From: an uncultured Prevotellaceae bacterium
GTDB lineage: Bacteria > Bacteroidota > Bacteroidia > Bacteroidales > Bacteroidaceae
Direction: 5' to 3'
Assembly (NCBI GenBank): GCA_900321835.1
Contig: ONXQ01000003.1
Span: 1 to 35,052, forward strand
DNA: 35,052 nucleotides
The notes under the pieces are model-generated. The model ran no database searches, had not been told where the DNA came from, and was given only the letters and a program-made list of their open reading frames with translations. The position numbers and the translations under genes were made by a program. Positions 1-9,066 of this stretch are shown here, piece after piece; position 1 is the stretch's first letter, and every line of letters begins with the position of its first letter.

Positions 1-1260
1 TTGCCCGAAGGCGAAACCGACACGGGCAACTGGCTGTGGGACACGGGCGAAACGACGAAGACGCTCGACGTGACCACCGACTGCAGCCGTATGTACCGCG
101 TCACCTACACCAACGCACGCGGCATCAAGAGCCAGCAGTGTTTCACCATTGCGACACAGGGCGACTGCCGTGCGCTGAATGTGGAAACGGCCATCCTGCG
201 CGGTGACGAAGTCGTCGGCACCGACGAGGCCACGGTCGATTACGGCGATGTGCTGACGCTCAGGAGCACAGCCTACGGCGGCGTCGATGCGTGGTGTTCC
301 TGCACATGGGACACGGGCGAGACGACCGGCGACATCACGACGGGACCGATGGTGCGCGACCGCGACTTCTACGTTTGTTTGATGAATCAGGGCGGCGCCT
401 GCACCGTCAAGCGCATCCGTATCCATGTCGATACATTCCGGTTGGAAACAACGGTGAACGGCACGGCCCACCGCGACACGACGCAGATGATTGTCGATGC
501 AGGCGACAAGGTGGTCATCGGGCTGAATGTGCACAAGGACTACCGGAGGCTGAAGTGTGAATGGGACAGCGGCGAGACGACATCGGCCCTGCAGTTCAAC
601 TCCATCGACGCCTCGCAGTTCCACACCCTTCGCTTCAGCGAGGACGACGGTGAGGAGCAGACGGCTGTGTTCCAGATTTTTGTGCGCGATGCCAACGGCG
701 ACGCCGACCTTACGCCCGGCAACTACCTCATTCGCCATGCCGCAACGGGCCTCGTGCTGACCTACGACGCTGAGGGCGAGTGTGTGCTGTTCGACGAGCC
801 GCAGGGCGATGTGCTGCCTGTCGAACAGCGCTGGTATGCCAGCAAACGTGGCGAGAAGTTGGAGTACAACCTGCAGACGCTGGCCGACAGCATGTACCTG
901 AGTTCGGCTGTGCGTCCCACCACGTCGGGAAACCTCTATCCCTATCGCTTCGAACATGCTCTGGGTTGCCAGCGCTACGCCATCCGCCTGAGGTCGGGCC
1001 GCTACCTCTCGCTGGCCGACGACCATAGTGTTGACAACCGTGCGAAGACTGTGCTCGACGACTATCCCTTCGAACTGATTCCTGTCGAGGACCTGCCCAC
1101 CGGCATCGGACGCACGGAGGCCGAGTGGGGCAGGGGAACGGACGCTGTCTTCTACGACCTCGGAGGCCGGCGACTCGACATGCCTCGCCGCGGCCTGAAC
1201 ATTGTGCGCCGCACGCTGCCCGACGGACGTGTGCTGACGGAGAAAGTGTTGTTGCACTGA
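1..1260 (+). CDS. Secreted modular protein with C-terminal sorting-like tail (5' end outside window)
   Basis: The frame is already open at base 1, so this is the last 419 residues of a longer protein; the TTG at base 1 is not taken as a start. A short motif, WDTGETT or WDSGETT, occurs three times (about residues 13, 103 and 189), each in a roughly 85-residue segment that looks like an Ig-like beta-sandwich repeat. From about residue 240 the chain (GNYLIRHAATGLVL, then GRYLSLADD) resembles a ricin/beta-trefoil-like region. The last 40 residues (YDLGGRRLDMPRRGLNIVRR, ending EKVLLH) resemble the C-terminal sorting-like tail of Prevotella and other Bacteroidetes secreted proteins. The protein is therefore probably exported and surface-bound. 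The ligand and catalytic activity, if any, cannot be inferred because the N-terminal part is missing. Confidence 0.7.
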   Translation: MPEGETDTGNWLWDTGETTKTLDVTTDCSRMYRVTYTNARGIKSQQCFTIATQGDCRALNVETAILRGDEVVGTDEATVDYGDVLTLRSTAYGGVDAWCSCTWDTGETTGDITTGPMVRDRDFYVCLMNQGGACTVKRIRIHVDTFRLETTVNGTAHRDTTQMIVDAGDKVVIGLNVHKDYRRLKCEWDSGETTSALQFNSIDASQFHTLRFSEDDGEEQTAVFQIFVRDANGDADLTPGNYLIRHAATGLVLTYDAEGECVLFDEPQGDVLPVEQRWYASKRGEKLEYNLQTLADSMYLSSAVRPTTSGNLYPYRFEHALGCQRYAIRLRSGRYLSLADDHSVDNRAKTVLDDYPFELIPVEDLPTGIGRTEAEWGRGTDAVFYDLGGRRLDMPRRGLNIVRRTLPDGRVLTEKVLLH

Positions 1261-1264
1261 CGGA

Positions 1265-1278
1265 CTCCCGGACGGGAG
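1265..1278 (+). terminator. Short GC-rich hairpin after the first gene
   Basis: Four bases after the TGA stop, CTCCCG-GA-CGGGAG forms a 6-bp stem with a 2-nt loop. No U-tract follows directly. The palindromic array starting at 1303 lies just downstream and may be the real 3' end signal. Confidence 0.35.
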
Positions 1279-1302
1279 CCGCACCGTAGTTGATTGAAAA
1301 AT

Positions 1303-1402
1303 CGTCCGCAGACGAAAAAAATTTCGTCTGCGGACGATTTTTATTTCGTCTGCGGACGAAATTTTTTTCGTCTGCGGATGATTTTCATTTCGTCTGCGGA
1401 CG
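1303..1402. repeat. 22-bp-period palindrome array A1 (family CGTCYGCRGACG, 5 units)
   Basis: Five 12-bp cores begin at 1303, 1325, 1347, 1369 and 1391, exactly 22 bp apart. The first reads CGTCCGCAGACG, the others CGTCTGCGGACG with one G-to-A change at 1369-1380. The 10-bp spacers are almost pure A/T. Units 1 and 2 are in opposite orientation, so together they make a long A-flanked, T-flanked stem resembling a bidirectional intrinsic terminator between the convergent genes on either side. Units 3 to 5 also encode the C-terminus of the minus-strand protein at 1341-1736. Confidence 0.9.
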
Positions 1403-1736
1403 AAATTCTGCTCTTCTCCGCCTGCCGTGCCCAAGCCCAGAGGCGGCGACGGCGCAGATAGCCCAAGTCGGCCTGGTGGTCGTAGGCCTCGCGCTCGAAT
1501 CGGATGAGGCGGTAGGCCCGCAGGACATTGCGATGGCGAACAAGCAGCACCAGCCACTCGACAAGATACCAGAGGTAGAAACCCAGGACGAGCAACTCCA
1601 GCATCTGGGCCGTGTGGATGCGCTCGTGGTTGAGGTCCACATCGCTGAAACTGTGTCCGCGCCGCACGAAGATGAGGCCAAAGAGGTTGATGGCCGTGAA
1701 GTGCGAAACGGGTATGATCGAGTTACGGATAATCAT
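1341..1736 (-). CDS. Small membrane protein with HExxH motif, C-terminus encoded by repeat array
   Basis: This 131-aa protein starts at ATG 1736; the in-frame TTG at 1769 lies in the -7 promoter element and is rejected. Residues 37-41 read HERIH, an HExxH zinc-ligand motif. It is followed by a strongly hydrophobic segment (LLVLGFYLWYLVEWLVLLV, about residues 48-66) and then FEREAY, where a glutamate could be a third metal ligand. The layout resembles small membrane-linked zincin-like proteins seen as conserved hypotheticals in Bacteroidales; this family recollection is weak. The core ends near ARQAEKSR, and the last 20 residues (112-131) are translated from the 22-bp palindrome array, so they are probably a recent extension without conserved function. 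Protease activity is only a motif-based suggestion. Confidence 0.6.
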   Translation of the reverse strand: MIIRNSIIPVSHFTAINLFGLIFVRRGHSFSDVDLNHERIHTAQMLELLVLGFYLWYLVEWLVLLVRHRNVLRAYRLIRFEREAYDHQADLGYLRRRRLWAWARQAEKSRISSADEMKIIRRRKKFRPQTK

Positions 1737-1766
1737 GGGCTGGAGCGTATTGTGTGTTCTGCTTTG

Positions 1767-1774
1767 CAAAGATA
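1767..1774 (-). promoter_or_regulatory. Bacteroidetes -7 promoter element
   Basis: On the minus strand this reads TATCTTTG, a match to TAnnTTTG. Transcription would start near 1760, leaving a leader of about 25 nt before ATG 1736. No clear -33 TTTG is seen at the right distance. Confidence 0.5.
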
Positions 1775-1848
1775 CGTTTTTTCGCTGTGACAGCAGAAAT
1801 TTTTTAACATTTTTCCCCTTTCCCTTTCTTCATTTCACATTTTTGCTG

Positions 1849-1856
1849 TATATTTG
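1849..1856 (+). promoter_or_regulatory. Bacteroidetes -7 promoter element for mdh
   Basis: TATATTTG matches TAnnTTTG. It sits 75 bp before the mdh start codon in an AT-rich stretch unlike the surrounding GC-rich DNA. The -33 element is not clear. Confidence 0.5.
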
Positions 1857-1930
1857 CATTGAGTACGGCACAAAGCCGCATGAGCCAGAATTTAACTTTT
1901 AATTAATAACTCTTAAATTTATCATTTTTT

Positions 1931-2929
1931 ATGGATTTTCTGACAAATGACAAACTCGTGATTGTCGGTGCCGGCGGAGCCATCGGCTCGACGATGGTGC
2001 AACTCGCACTGACCATGAAACTCACCCCCAACGTATGCCTCTACGACGTCTATGCACCCGGCATGGAAGGCGTGATGGAAGAAATGTTCCACTGCGGCTA
2101 CGACGGCGTGAACCTTACAGCCACGACCGACGTGGCTGAGGCTTTCAAGGATGCCAAGTACATCATCTCTTCGGGCGGTGCTCCCCGCAAGGCCGGCATG
2201 ACCCGTGAAGACCTGCTCGCCGGCAACTGCAAGATTGCCGAGGAACTGGGACAGAACATCAAGAAGTATTGCCCCGACGTGAAGCACGTCACCGTCATCT
2301 TCAACCCCGCCGACCTCACAGGTCTCGTAACGCTGCTCTACAGCGGTCTGAAACCCGGACAGGTGACCACACTCGCTGCCCTCGACTCGACCCGTCTGCA
2401 AAGCGCTCTCGCCAAGAAGTTCGGCGTGAAGCAATACGAAGTGACCGGCTGCGCAACCTACGGCGGTCACGGCGAACAGATGGCCGTCTTCGGCAGCGCC
2501 GTCAAGGTGGCTGGAAAGCCCCTGCACGACCTCATCGGCACACCTGCCTGCACCGAGCAGGAATGGGAAGACCTCAAGGTGGCTGTCACGAAGGGCGGTG
2601 CCAAGATCATCGAACTGCGCGGACGCTCCTCCTGGCAGAGCCCTGCCTACTGCTCCGTCGAGATGATCCGTGCCGTCATGGGCGGCGAAAAGTTCCGCTG
2701 GCCTGCAGGCACCTACGTTCAGAACGAGAAGTACAACCACATCATGATGGCGATGGACACCACCCTCGGCCCCGACGGCTGCACCTACAAGATGCCGCAG
2801 GGTACTCCCGAGGAAATGGCCAAACTCGACGCCTCCTACGAGCACCTCTGCAAGATGCGCGACGAACTCGTAACCCTCGGCATCGTACCGCCCATCAGCG
2901 AGTGGAACAAGATTAACCCGAACTTGTAA
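1931..2929 (+). CDS. mdh: Malate dehydrogenase
   Basis: This 332-aa enzyme interconverts malate and oxaloacetate with NAD(H) in the cytoplasm, on the reductive TCA branch that anaerobic Bacteroidales use to make succinate and propionate. The N-terminal Rossmann fold carries GAGGAIGS (residues 13-20) and the cofactor-binding acid in LYDV (D39). APRKAGM contributes the substrate-binding arginine R86, N125 and R155 are at the expected places, and H180 in YGGHGEQM is the catalytic histidine. Length and motifs fit the malate/lactate dehydrogenase family; the arginine in the mobile loop favours malate. The ATG at 1931 follows an A/T-rich leader without a Shine-Dalgarno site. serB follows on the same strand after a large inverted repeat, so co-transcription is uncertain. 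Confidence 0.93.
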   Translation: MDFLTNDKLVIVGAGGAIGSTMVQLALTMKLTPNVCLYDVYAPGMEGVMEEMFHCGYDGVNLTATTDVAEAFKDAKYIISSGGAPRKAGMTREDLLAGNCKIAEELGQNIKKYCPDVKHVTVIFNPADLTGLVTLLYSGLKPGQVTTLAALDSTRLQSALAKKFGVKQYEVTGCATYGGHGEQMAVFGSAVKVAGKPLHDLIGTPACTEQEWEDLKVAVTKGGAKIIELRGRSSWQSPAYCSVEMIRAVMGGEKFRWPAGTYVQNEKYNHIMMAMDTTLGPDGCTYKMPQGTPEEMAKLDASYEHLCKMRDELVTLGIVPPISEWNKINPNL

Positions 2930-2935
2930 TTCTGG

Positions 2936-3045
2936 AAGCCCCCTCTAACTCCCCCAAATGGGGGAGAACCCTAATTCCAACAGATTCATTATAGAAAATG
3001 ACTGGAACGGAGTTCTCCCCCATTTGGGGGAGTTAGAGGGGGCTT
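2936..3045. repeat. 33-bp perfect inverted repeat between mdh and serB
   Basis: Left arm 2936-2968 and right arm 3013-3045 are perfect reverse complements separated by 44 nt. Each arm begins or ends with a C/G run, and contains the near-palindrome CTCCCCCAAATGGGGGAG, so smaller hairpins can also form. The right arm ends 11 nt before the serB ATG, so the folded RNA would sit directly at the serB ribosome-binding region. The element may terminate mdh transcription, control serB translation, or be a dispersed repeat. Confidence 0.9.
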
Positions 3046-3056
3046 GTTTTATAGTT

Positions 3057-4286
3057 ATGCAAGAACAAATCATTGTCCGCATCACAGGTCAGGACCGTCC
3101 CGGCCTCACCGCCAGCATCATGGGCATCCTGGCCAAGTACGACACGCAGGTGCTCGACATCGGACAGGCCGACATCCACTCCACCCTCTCGCTCGGCATC
3201 CTCATCCGTGTGGACGACCAACACTCGGGACAGGTGATGAAGGAACTCCTGTTCAAGGCCAGCGAACTCGGCGTCAACATCGGTTTCGCACCCGTCACTG
3301 ACGAAGAGTATGAGGCATGGGTGGCCCGTCAAGGCAAGAACCGCCACATCCTCATGATTCTCGGACGTCGCCTCTCGGCCAGCCAGATTGAAGCCACCAC
3401 CCGCATCATCGCCAACCAGGGACTCAACATCGACTCCATCCGCCGACTCTCCGGCCGCCAGTCCATCCAGAACCCGCAGAAGCACATCCGCGCCTGCATC
3501 GAGTTCTCGCTCCGAGGCAATCCAAAGGACCGCCACGCCATGCAAGCCGAACTCATGCAACTCTCACAGCGCGAAGAAATGGACTTCTCGCTCCAGAAGG
3601 ACAACATGTACCGACGGATGCGCCGACTCATCTGCTTCGATATGGACTCCACACTCATCCAAACCGAAGTAATCGACGAACTGGCCATGCGTGCCGGCGT
3701 CGGCGACCAGGTCAAGGCCATCACCGAGCGGGCCATGCGCGGCGAGATTGACTTCCGCGAGAGTTTCACCGAACGCGTCGCACTGCTCAAGGGACTCGAC
3801 ACGAGCGTCATGCGCGACATTGCCGAGAACCTCCCCATCACCGAAGGCGCCGACCGCATGATGTACGTGCTCAAGCGCTACGGTTACAAGATTGCCATCC
3901 TCAGCGGCGGATTCACCTACTTCGGTGAATACCTCCAGAAACGCTGGGGCATCGACTACGTCTATGCCAACGAACTCGAAGTCGATGAGGACGGACGCCT
4001 CACCGGACACTACGCCGGCGAAATCGTTGACGGACGCCGCAAGGCCGAACTGCTCAAACTCATCGCACAGGTCGAGAAGGTGGACATCCAGCAGACCATC
4101 GCCGTGGGCGACGGTGCGAACGACCTCCCCATGCTCTCCGAAGCAGGTCTCGGCATTGCCTTCCACGCCAAGCCGCGCGTCGCAGCCAACGCCAAGCAGA
4201 GCATCTCCACCGTCGGCCTCGACGGCGTCCTCTACTTCCTCGGCTTCAAGGACTCCAACCTCGACGAGAAAGGCCGCGAATCCTGA
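3057..4286 (+). CDS. serB: Phosphoserine phosphatase with N-terminal ACT domains
   Basis: This 409-aa enzyme dephosphorylates L-3-phosphoserine to serine, the last step of the phosphorylated serine pathway. Residues about 5-80 form an ACT domain (IIVRITGQDRPGLTASI) and 97-170 a second one, the regulatory amino-acid-binding modules of long SerB proteins. The HAD phosphatase domain follows: DMDST at 195-199 holds the nucleophile and acid aspartates, and GDGANDLPML at 351-360 holds the metal-binding aspartates. An in-frame ATG at 2958 would add 33 residues read from the inverted repeat; ATG 3057 starts directly at the ACT domain and is preferred. A strong hairpin follows at 4357-4388. Confidence 0.93.
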   Translation: MQEQIIVRITGQDRPGLTASIMGILAKYDTQVLDIGQADIHSTLSLGILIRVDDQHSGQVMKELLFKASELGVNIGFAPVTDEEYEAWVARQGKNRHILMILGRRLSASQIEATTRIIANQGLNIDSIRRLSGRQSIQNPQKHIRACIEFSLRGNPKDRHAMQAELMQLSQREEMDFSLQKDNMYRRMRRLICFDMDSTLIQTEVIDELAMRAGVGDQVKAITERAMRGEIDFRESFTERVALLKGLDTSVMRDIAENLPITEGADRMMYVLKRYGYKIAILSGGFTYFGEYLQKRWGIDYVYANELEVDEDGRLTGHYAGEIVDGRRKAELLKLIAQVEKVDIQQTIAVGDGANDLPMLSEAGLGIAFHAKPRVAANAKQSISTVGLDGVLYFLGFKDSNLDEKGRES

Positions 4287-4356
4287 CCCCCCAGGGCCAT
4301 AGAGCCTATAGAGCCTATCCCTTCCTATCGCTTCTATCCCCTCTATCCCCCACAAC

Positions 4357-4388
4357 AAAGGGCAGCACCCATGCAGGTGCTGCCCTTT
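4357..4388 (+). terminator. Rho-independent terminator after serB
   Basis: A 13-bp perfect stem (AAAGGGCAGCACC / GGTGCTGCCCTTT) with a 6-nt loop ends in four T residues. It lies 70 bp after the serB stop and 28 bp beyond the stop of the minus-strand small gene at 4416, so it can serve both directions. Confidence 0.8.
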
Positions 4389-4415
4389 TCATATCAGAAG
4401 GGTGGGAGAGCCTCT

Positions 4416-4586
4416 TTACCAGAGACTCTCTTTCCATTCGTCTCTCGGAGGAAACTCTGCTTCAATTTCTTCCATTTCGCGTTCCTTGGCGAAGCCGTCG
4501 TCAACTCCTTGCGATTCGATAGGAATCATCAGATTGAGTTCAGCGGTCTCAAGTTGAGCCGAAGGCTGAATATATGTTCTTTTCAT
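4416..4586 (-). CDS. Small 56-aa MKRTYIQP-type protein
   Basis: Reading the minus strand from ATG 4586 to TAA 4416 gives 56 residues starting MKRTYIQPSAQLETAELNLM and ending PPRDEWKESLW. The N-terminus MK(R/K)TYI(Q/N)P is a pattern I recognise from unannotated small proteins of Prevotella and Bacteroides that lie near large secreted proteins; no function is known to me. The rest is acidic with no membrane segment. It begins 29 bp after the stop of the 1427-aa secreted protein and is followed by the 4357-4388 hairpin, so it is probably the last gene of that transcript. Its short length makes it easy to miss in automatic annotation. Coding is supported by N-terminal motif, position and terminator; conservation remains unchecked. 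Confidence 0.62.
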   Translation of the reverse strand: MKRTYIQPSAQLETAELNLMIPIESQGVDDGFAKEREMEEIEAEFPPRDEWKESLW

Positions 4587-4615
4587 AACTTTCTTTGTTT
4601 ATAGAGGGTTAGAAA

Positions 4616-7600
4616 TTACTTGATAAACACTTTCTTGCCATTCACAATGTAGAGACCGTGAGCAGGAACTGCGACACGCTGGCCGGCAAGGTTGAAGACG
4701 GGACCGTCGAGCACGTTGCCTTCGCTGTCAACAGTAGCAATGCCAGTGGCCTCGCCGTCGAAGTTGATGCCGATGAACTTAACGCCTGCACTCTGCTCAA
4801 CCTTGATGTAGCATTTACCCATGCCAAGCGTCTTGCCCTCGTTGAGGCGGTAGAAACCGATGCCCGAAACATTGTTCAGCACGAAGATAGTTCCGTCGCC
4901 AGTGACTTCGCCGCGGCTCACCTTCAGTACGTTGTCGCTGACGTCTTCCAGAACATCCGAACCGCTGATGGCGCGGGTAATGGGGTGTGAGCCGGCTGTT
5001 TCATACTTGTAGATGATGGGCGTGCCAGCAGGAACGACGCTGACTTCCTTCAGGATGGCTTCCTTCTGGTCGGCGCTCAGCGTGACGATGTAGGCGTGGT
5101 CATTGACGCCGTCGAAGCGTGCGTCGTACGGAGTGATGAAGGTCTTGTAGCAGTCCTGTGCATCAGCCACGGTTACCTGCTGGTCTGCCTCTGACACATA
5201 AGCGGGACGCTCAACGTAGAGTTGGACAGGCTGCTGACCGCTGCCGTAGCAACTGAAGAGGTCTGCACTGTTGTTATACATCAGAGTGTTGCGAGAACCT
5301 GAACCTTTGAATACGATGGTTGCGTTGCCATTTTCGTCCAGTGTAATCGAGGCCTTGGCTTTTTCATCTTTTGTTTCTTGAGTCTTCAGATAGTTGTTGC
5401 TGCTTGCACCGGCCATGTAGATGTAACCATCTGCTTCGCCACGGCTTGCGTAGAAGGAGTAAGAAACATCTGATTCACTTTCATCCTTCACAAGAATGAA
5501 TTTCTCGACGGTGGAGTTGGCTGCCAGTTGTACGAAACTGCCGCCAATCCACGGCATCCACTCAACGTCGCAGGCAGGACGGTTGTTCTTCTGCGTTGTG
5601 CTGAGTGCCTTGCTGACACCTTCTTTACCGGTTTCGTTGACAATGATGACAGCGTCGCCGTTTTCGAGTTGGCTGAGGTCGGTCACCTTCGTGTAGTATT
5701 CCGTGCCGTAGTTTAGGGCATAAGGCTTTTCAACCTTGTTGATGGTGTAGGTGGCTGTGGTGACGGTGGAGACGTTGGTGCCGTCCGAAGCGATAGCCTT
5801 CAGAGTGGTGGTCTCGCTGATGGTCAGGGCAGCGGTGTACGGTGTGCTGGCCGTCGTCGGTTCTGTACCGTCGAGGGTGTAGTAGATGCTGGCGCCTGTG
5901 GTGGCACAGGTGATTTCCACCGTCTGGTCCTCGGTGTAGGTGCCACCGTCAACAGAGAAGACAGGCGCTTCGACGGCTGCGGCTGGACGATTGAAGGCAA
6001 CAATCTTGTTGTTTGCAGCCATTTCATTCGTACTTCCATAGGTGGTCAGCGTACCACATACTGTAACTTCATCGCCAACCATCAGTTGGTCATCAGACGT
6101 GAAGTCTGCACCATCCAGATAATAACCGTTATAGATTAAGAACTGGTCGGTCGTTGTACCATCGTCTGAAATGTAGTATTGTGCGCGAGGGTATTTTGAG
6201 GTGTCGAGAGACTTGATTTCTGAAACGATACCTGCAACATATACTTCCGATGTGGGCAGAGTTCCATTGGCATAGATTTCCAGAACTTCAGCCACGGTGT
6301 ACGGATTGGTTTCCGTTCCCTTAGCATTGGGGTCGGTCACGGTGATGGTGTACGAAGCCTGGCTGGGCTTGTAGTTGTTGTTGCCTTCGAACTTGGCGGT
6401 GATGGTGGTTGTACCTGCTGCGAGGATTTCGACAGCACCGGTGTTGGCATTAACCGTTGCAACCGCCGGGTTGCTGCTCTCGTAGATGAGTGAACCTGCT
6501 TCGGCGGGGTCGAGTGTGGCTGTCGGAGCAATGAATGCTTCGCCGAGGGTCACTTCGAAACTTTCGGTGGGAGCATTGAACGATGTTGTCGTGGCTGTGT
6601 GCTCGTCGGGAGTAGCAGATACGACCTTGATGTCGTCAATGAAGCCGCGCTTACCTGTAAAGGTGAGCGAGAAAGAACCTGTTGCACCAGTAATGTTGAC
6701 GGTGTAGTCTGTCCACTCGCCATTGGTCAGCGTCACGTTGGTATCGCCGCTGAGCGTGATATTACCATCATTTGTTGTTACAGTCAGTGTATTTGTCTTT
6801 GTATCGCCCCAACCTGCAGCACTGAAGGTCAGTGTTCCGTCACCAGTGAGGGTGATGGTGCGAGTGATGAATGTACCATTGGCTGAACCTGTGCCAAACT
6901 TCAGACATTGGTCTGCTCCACCGCAAGATGTGAATGTCCAGTCGCTTTCGTCTGTATTTGCTGTAGAACTGGCACCAACAGAACCAGAGAATGAACCATC
7001 ACGTCCACCTGAACCACTAAATTCTGCAAATGTCTCGTTGAAGAGTGCATCGCCTGGAGTGATAGCGGCATTCACTATCACGGTATATGAACCTGTGCAG
7101 GGCTTGTAGTTTTCGCTGCCAGGGTATGAGATAGTAACGTTGATGGTACCCGTTGCACCGCTGACGAGTGTGACAGCACCTGTTGAGGAATTCACCGTAG
7201 CGAGATCATCGTTGTCGCCTGTGCAGGTGAGGTGGGAGTTAGCCCTGTTCAAGTACACGCCGCTTGGCAATGTTACCCATGCTTCGGGTGATGTGAAGGC
7301 ATCGCCAACGGTGATGGTAAAGGTATGTCCTGATTCATAGTCTGTTCCATTGTTGAGGACAATATGGGTTTCTATGCGAGTGTCGATGGTGTAGGTTGCA
7401 GAAGTGATTTCTGAAACATTTGTACCATCGCTTGCAATAGCCTTCAGCGTAGTGGTAGTGCTGATGGTGATAGGAGTGCCGTCGTAAACAGTGCTGCTTG
7501 TCGTCGGGTCAGTACCGTCGAGGGTGTAGTAGATGCTTGCACCTGTTGTGGCACAGGTGATGGTAACCTCCTGCGCTGCGTCGTATTCACCTTCGGGAAC

Positions 7601-8899
7601 GTCGAATTCAGGTGCTGCAACAAAACCAGCGACAGCCTCAATGCTACCCAGCATGGTGTTGTAGTATGTACTGCTTGACACACCGACATAATAACCTTTA
7701 ACGATGACCTCCTGGCCATCCAGCGATGTAAAGTCTGTGCTGATGGGGTAGGAAATACTACCTTGTGCTGTCGTTGCACCATCAATGTCGATAATGTTAT
7801 AATGCGTTCCGCTCACTGAGAGTTTGCCTTCATACTGAACATAGCTTGACAACTGGGCAGGTGTGGTTGAAGCCACTCTGCTGTCCATGTCGGCACCTAA
7901 AAGAACGGTCGGATTCTCTTCCACATAGTTGGACTCTGTGGCAGCCGTGACGGTAGCCGAACTGGTGAACTCATATACACCGCTATAAACACTGACGGAA
8001 CCCGTAAGTTTTACCTTGTCGCCGATGTTATAACTGCTTTGGTCGTAATTTGTGTTGTAGTAATATACGTAGCCTGTGCCGTCACCGACGATGAAGCCTC
8101 GGTTGCTCTTGGCAACGATGGTGCCGCGTACAGCATAGGTGCCGGCGGCAGTTATGTCGGAGATGTTATTCACGACATCGGGGTTGCCAGCCTGCGTGAC
8201 GGTTACGTTCTTCGTGACGGTTTCGCTGCCATAAGTGTAAGTCAGTGTCACCGTAGCCGTGCGTTCGGCTGCTTCGCTATTGGCTGTGCAAGTGAAGGAA
8301 ACAGGACTTGACGTAGCAGAGCCCAGTGTCAGCCAGTCGGCAGTTGTTGATGCACTAACGCTTCCGCCTGTAACAGGATTGTTGACAGTGTAGGCGATGG
8401 AACCATAGGTTGCATCATAGTCAATGTCAACGTTGTCAGAAGTGAAGGATGGGGCGTCGCTGGCCGCTGCCGTGTAAGTCACCTCAAGTTTCTGAATACG
8501 GCGGTTACCAGATGTGCCGCCTATAGTGAATTTCACACTTGATGCATCGCCAGTCCACGTAGGAGATGTCCACGTACCTACATCGGTAGTAATTTCATTA
8601 GAGCCATCGCTGCTACCAAAGGTAACTGTTATTTCGGCAATATTACTTCCGCTGGATGTCACCGTGATGGAGTTTCCGCCATAGCAGCGAACCGCAGAAC
8701 CAGTATTATACCATTTGGGCGCATTGCTATTTGAACCCTTATCCCATGTGATTGTCAAATCACCTTGAGTAATGGTTTCCATGGCAACACCATTTGTGCC
8801 TGAGAACGTAATGGTCTCATCGGCACCCCACGTACTCATGCCCAGGGTGAGCATTAGGCTCGCGAGGAGCCAGCGTAGATGTTTTGTAAATCGTTCCAT
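4616..8899 (-). CDS. Large secreted multi-domain protein with sorting-like C-terminus
   Basis: The protein is 1427 aa from ATG 8899; the open frame continues upstream only through the tRNA gene, so that extension is rejected. Residues 1-25 are a signal peptide ([19 protein letters not shown]). Then come a beta-rich domain (about 28-145), a BACON-like domain (about 150-240, ending [11 protein letters not shown]), an OB-fold-like region starting [16 protein letters not shown], and two nearly identical chitobiase-C-like modules (about 430-506 and 975-1053, each with [14 protein letters not shown]). Between them are bacterial Ig-like segments and a carbohydrate-binding-like beta-sandwich (about 630-770). 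The last residues ([20 protein letters not shown], then KKVFIK) are the sorting-like tail typical of Prevotella. No catalytic domain is seen, so a cell-surface adhesin or glycan-binding role is likely but inferred. The tRNA-Leu gene ends 56 bp upstream. Confidence 0.85.
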   Translation of the reverse strand: MERFTKHLRWLLASLMLTLGMSTWGADETITFSGTNGVAMETITQGDLTITWDKGSNSNAPKWYNTGSAVRCYGGNSITVTSSGSNIAEITVTFGSSDGSNEITTDVGTWTSPTWTGDASSVKFTIGGTSGNRRIQKLEVTYTAAASDAPSFTSDNVDIDYDATYGSIAYTVNNPVTGGSVSASTTADWLTLGSATSSPVSFTCTANSEAAERTATVTLTYTYGSETVTKNVTVTQAGNPDVVNNISDITAAGTYAVRGTIVAKSNRGFIVGDGTGYVYYYNTNYDQSSYNIGDKVKLTGSVSVYSGVYEFTSSATVTAATESNYVEENPTVLLGADMDSRVASTTPAQLSSYVQYEGKLSVSGTHYNIIDIDGATTAQGSISYPISTDFTSLDGQEVIVKGYYVGVSSSTYYNTMLGSIEAVAGFVAAPEFDVPEGEYDAAQEVTITCATTGASIYYTLDGTDPTTSSTVYDGTPITISTTTTLKAIASDGTNVSEITSATYTIDTRIETHIVLNNGTDYESGHTFTITVGDAFTSPEAWVTLPSGVYLNRANSHLTCTGDNDDLATVNSSTGAVTLVSGATGTINVTISYPGSENYKPCTGSYTVIVNAAITPGDALFNETFAEFSGSGGRDGSFSGSVGASSTANTDESDWTFTSCGGADQCLKFGTGSANGTFITRTITLTGDGTLTFSAAGWGDTKTNTLTVTTNDGNITLSGDTNVTLTNGEWTDYTVNITGATGSFSLTFTGKRGFIDDIKVVSATPDEHTATTTSFNAPTESFEVTLGEAFIAPTATLDPAEAGSLIYESSNPAVATVNANTGAVEILAAGTTTITAKFEGNNNYKPSQASYTITVTDPNAKGTETNPYTVAEVLEIYANGTLPTSEVYVAGIVSEIKSLDTSKYPRAQYYISDDGTTTDQFLIYNGYYLDGADFTSDDQLMVGDEVTVCGTLTTYGSTNEMAANNKIVAFNRPAAAVEAPVFSVDGGTYTEDQTVEITCATTGASIYYTLDGTEPTTASTPYTAALTISETTTLKAIASDGTNVSTVTTATYTINKVEKPYALNYGTEYYTKVTDLSQLENGDAVIIVNETGKEGVSKALSTTQKNNRPACDVEWMPWIGGSFVQLAANSTVEKFILVKDESESDVSYSFYASRGEADGYIYMAGASSNNYLKTQETKDEKAKASITLDENGNATIVFKGSGSRNTLMYNNSADLFSCYGSGQQPVQLYVERPAYVSEADQQVTVADAQDCYKTFITPYDARFDGVNDHAYIVTLSADQKEAILKEVSVVPAGTPIIYKYETAGSHPITRAISGSDVLEDVSDNVLKVSRGEVTGDGTIFVLNNVSGIGFYRLNEGKTLGMGKCYIKVEQSAGVKFIGINFDGEATGIATVDSEGNVLDGPVFNLAGQRVAVPAHGLYIVNGKKVFIK

Positions 8900-8955
8900 A
8901 ATGTTTGGATTTTGATGATTGGTTAAATAATTTTTATTAGTAATTGTTTTCTTCG

Positions 8956-9038
8956 TACCGAAAGCGGGACTCGAACCCGCACAGCCTTGCGGCCAAGGGA
9001 TTTTAAGTCCCTCGTGTCTACCATTCCACCATTTCGGC
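8956..9038 (-). tRNA. tRNA-Leu (UAA)
   Basis: The minus strand folds as a class II tRNA: acceptor GCCGAAA pairs with TTTCGGT, the anticodon stem GGGAC/ATCCC-region encloses loop CTTAAAA with anticodon TAA, a variable arm (TTGGCCGCAAGGCTG region) is present, and the T-arm contains GGTTCGAGTCC. The long variable arm and anticodon identify leucine. CCA is not encoded. The large secreted-protein gene begins 56 bp downstream on the same strand with no obvious terminator between. Confidence 0.95.
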
Positions 9039-9066
9039 AAAAATCTCTGATTTTTGCCAGATTACT

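Noticed and set aside
1303..1402. CRISPR array
   Set aside because: The repeat unit is 12 bp with 10-bp A/T spacers and there are no cas genes; spacers are not unique foreign sequences.
1922..2845. 307-aa minus-strand frame opposite mdh
   Set aside because: Shadow of the mdh coding strand; sequence is His/Val/Gly-rich without a domain.
2958..3056. Upstream ATG that would lengthen SerB by 33 residues
   Set aside because: The extension is encoded by the inverted repeat and gives no ACT-domain sequence; the domain starts at ATG 3057.
8900..9040. N-terminal extension of the giant secreted protein through the tRNA gene
   Set aside because: It translates the tRNA-Leu sequence; the signal peptide starts at ATG 8899.
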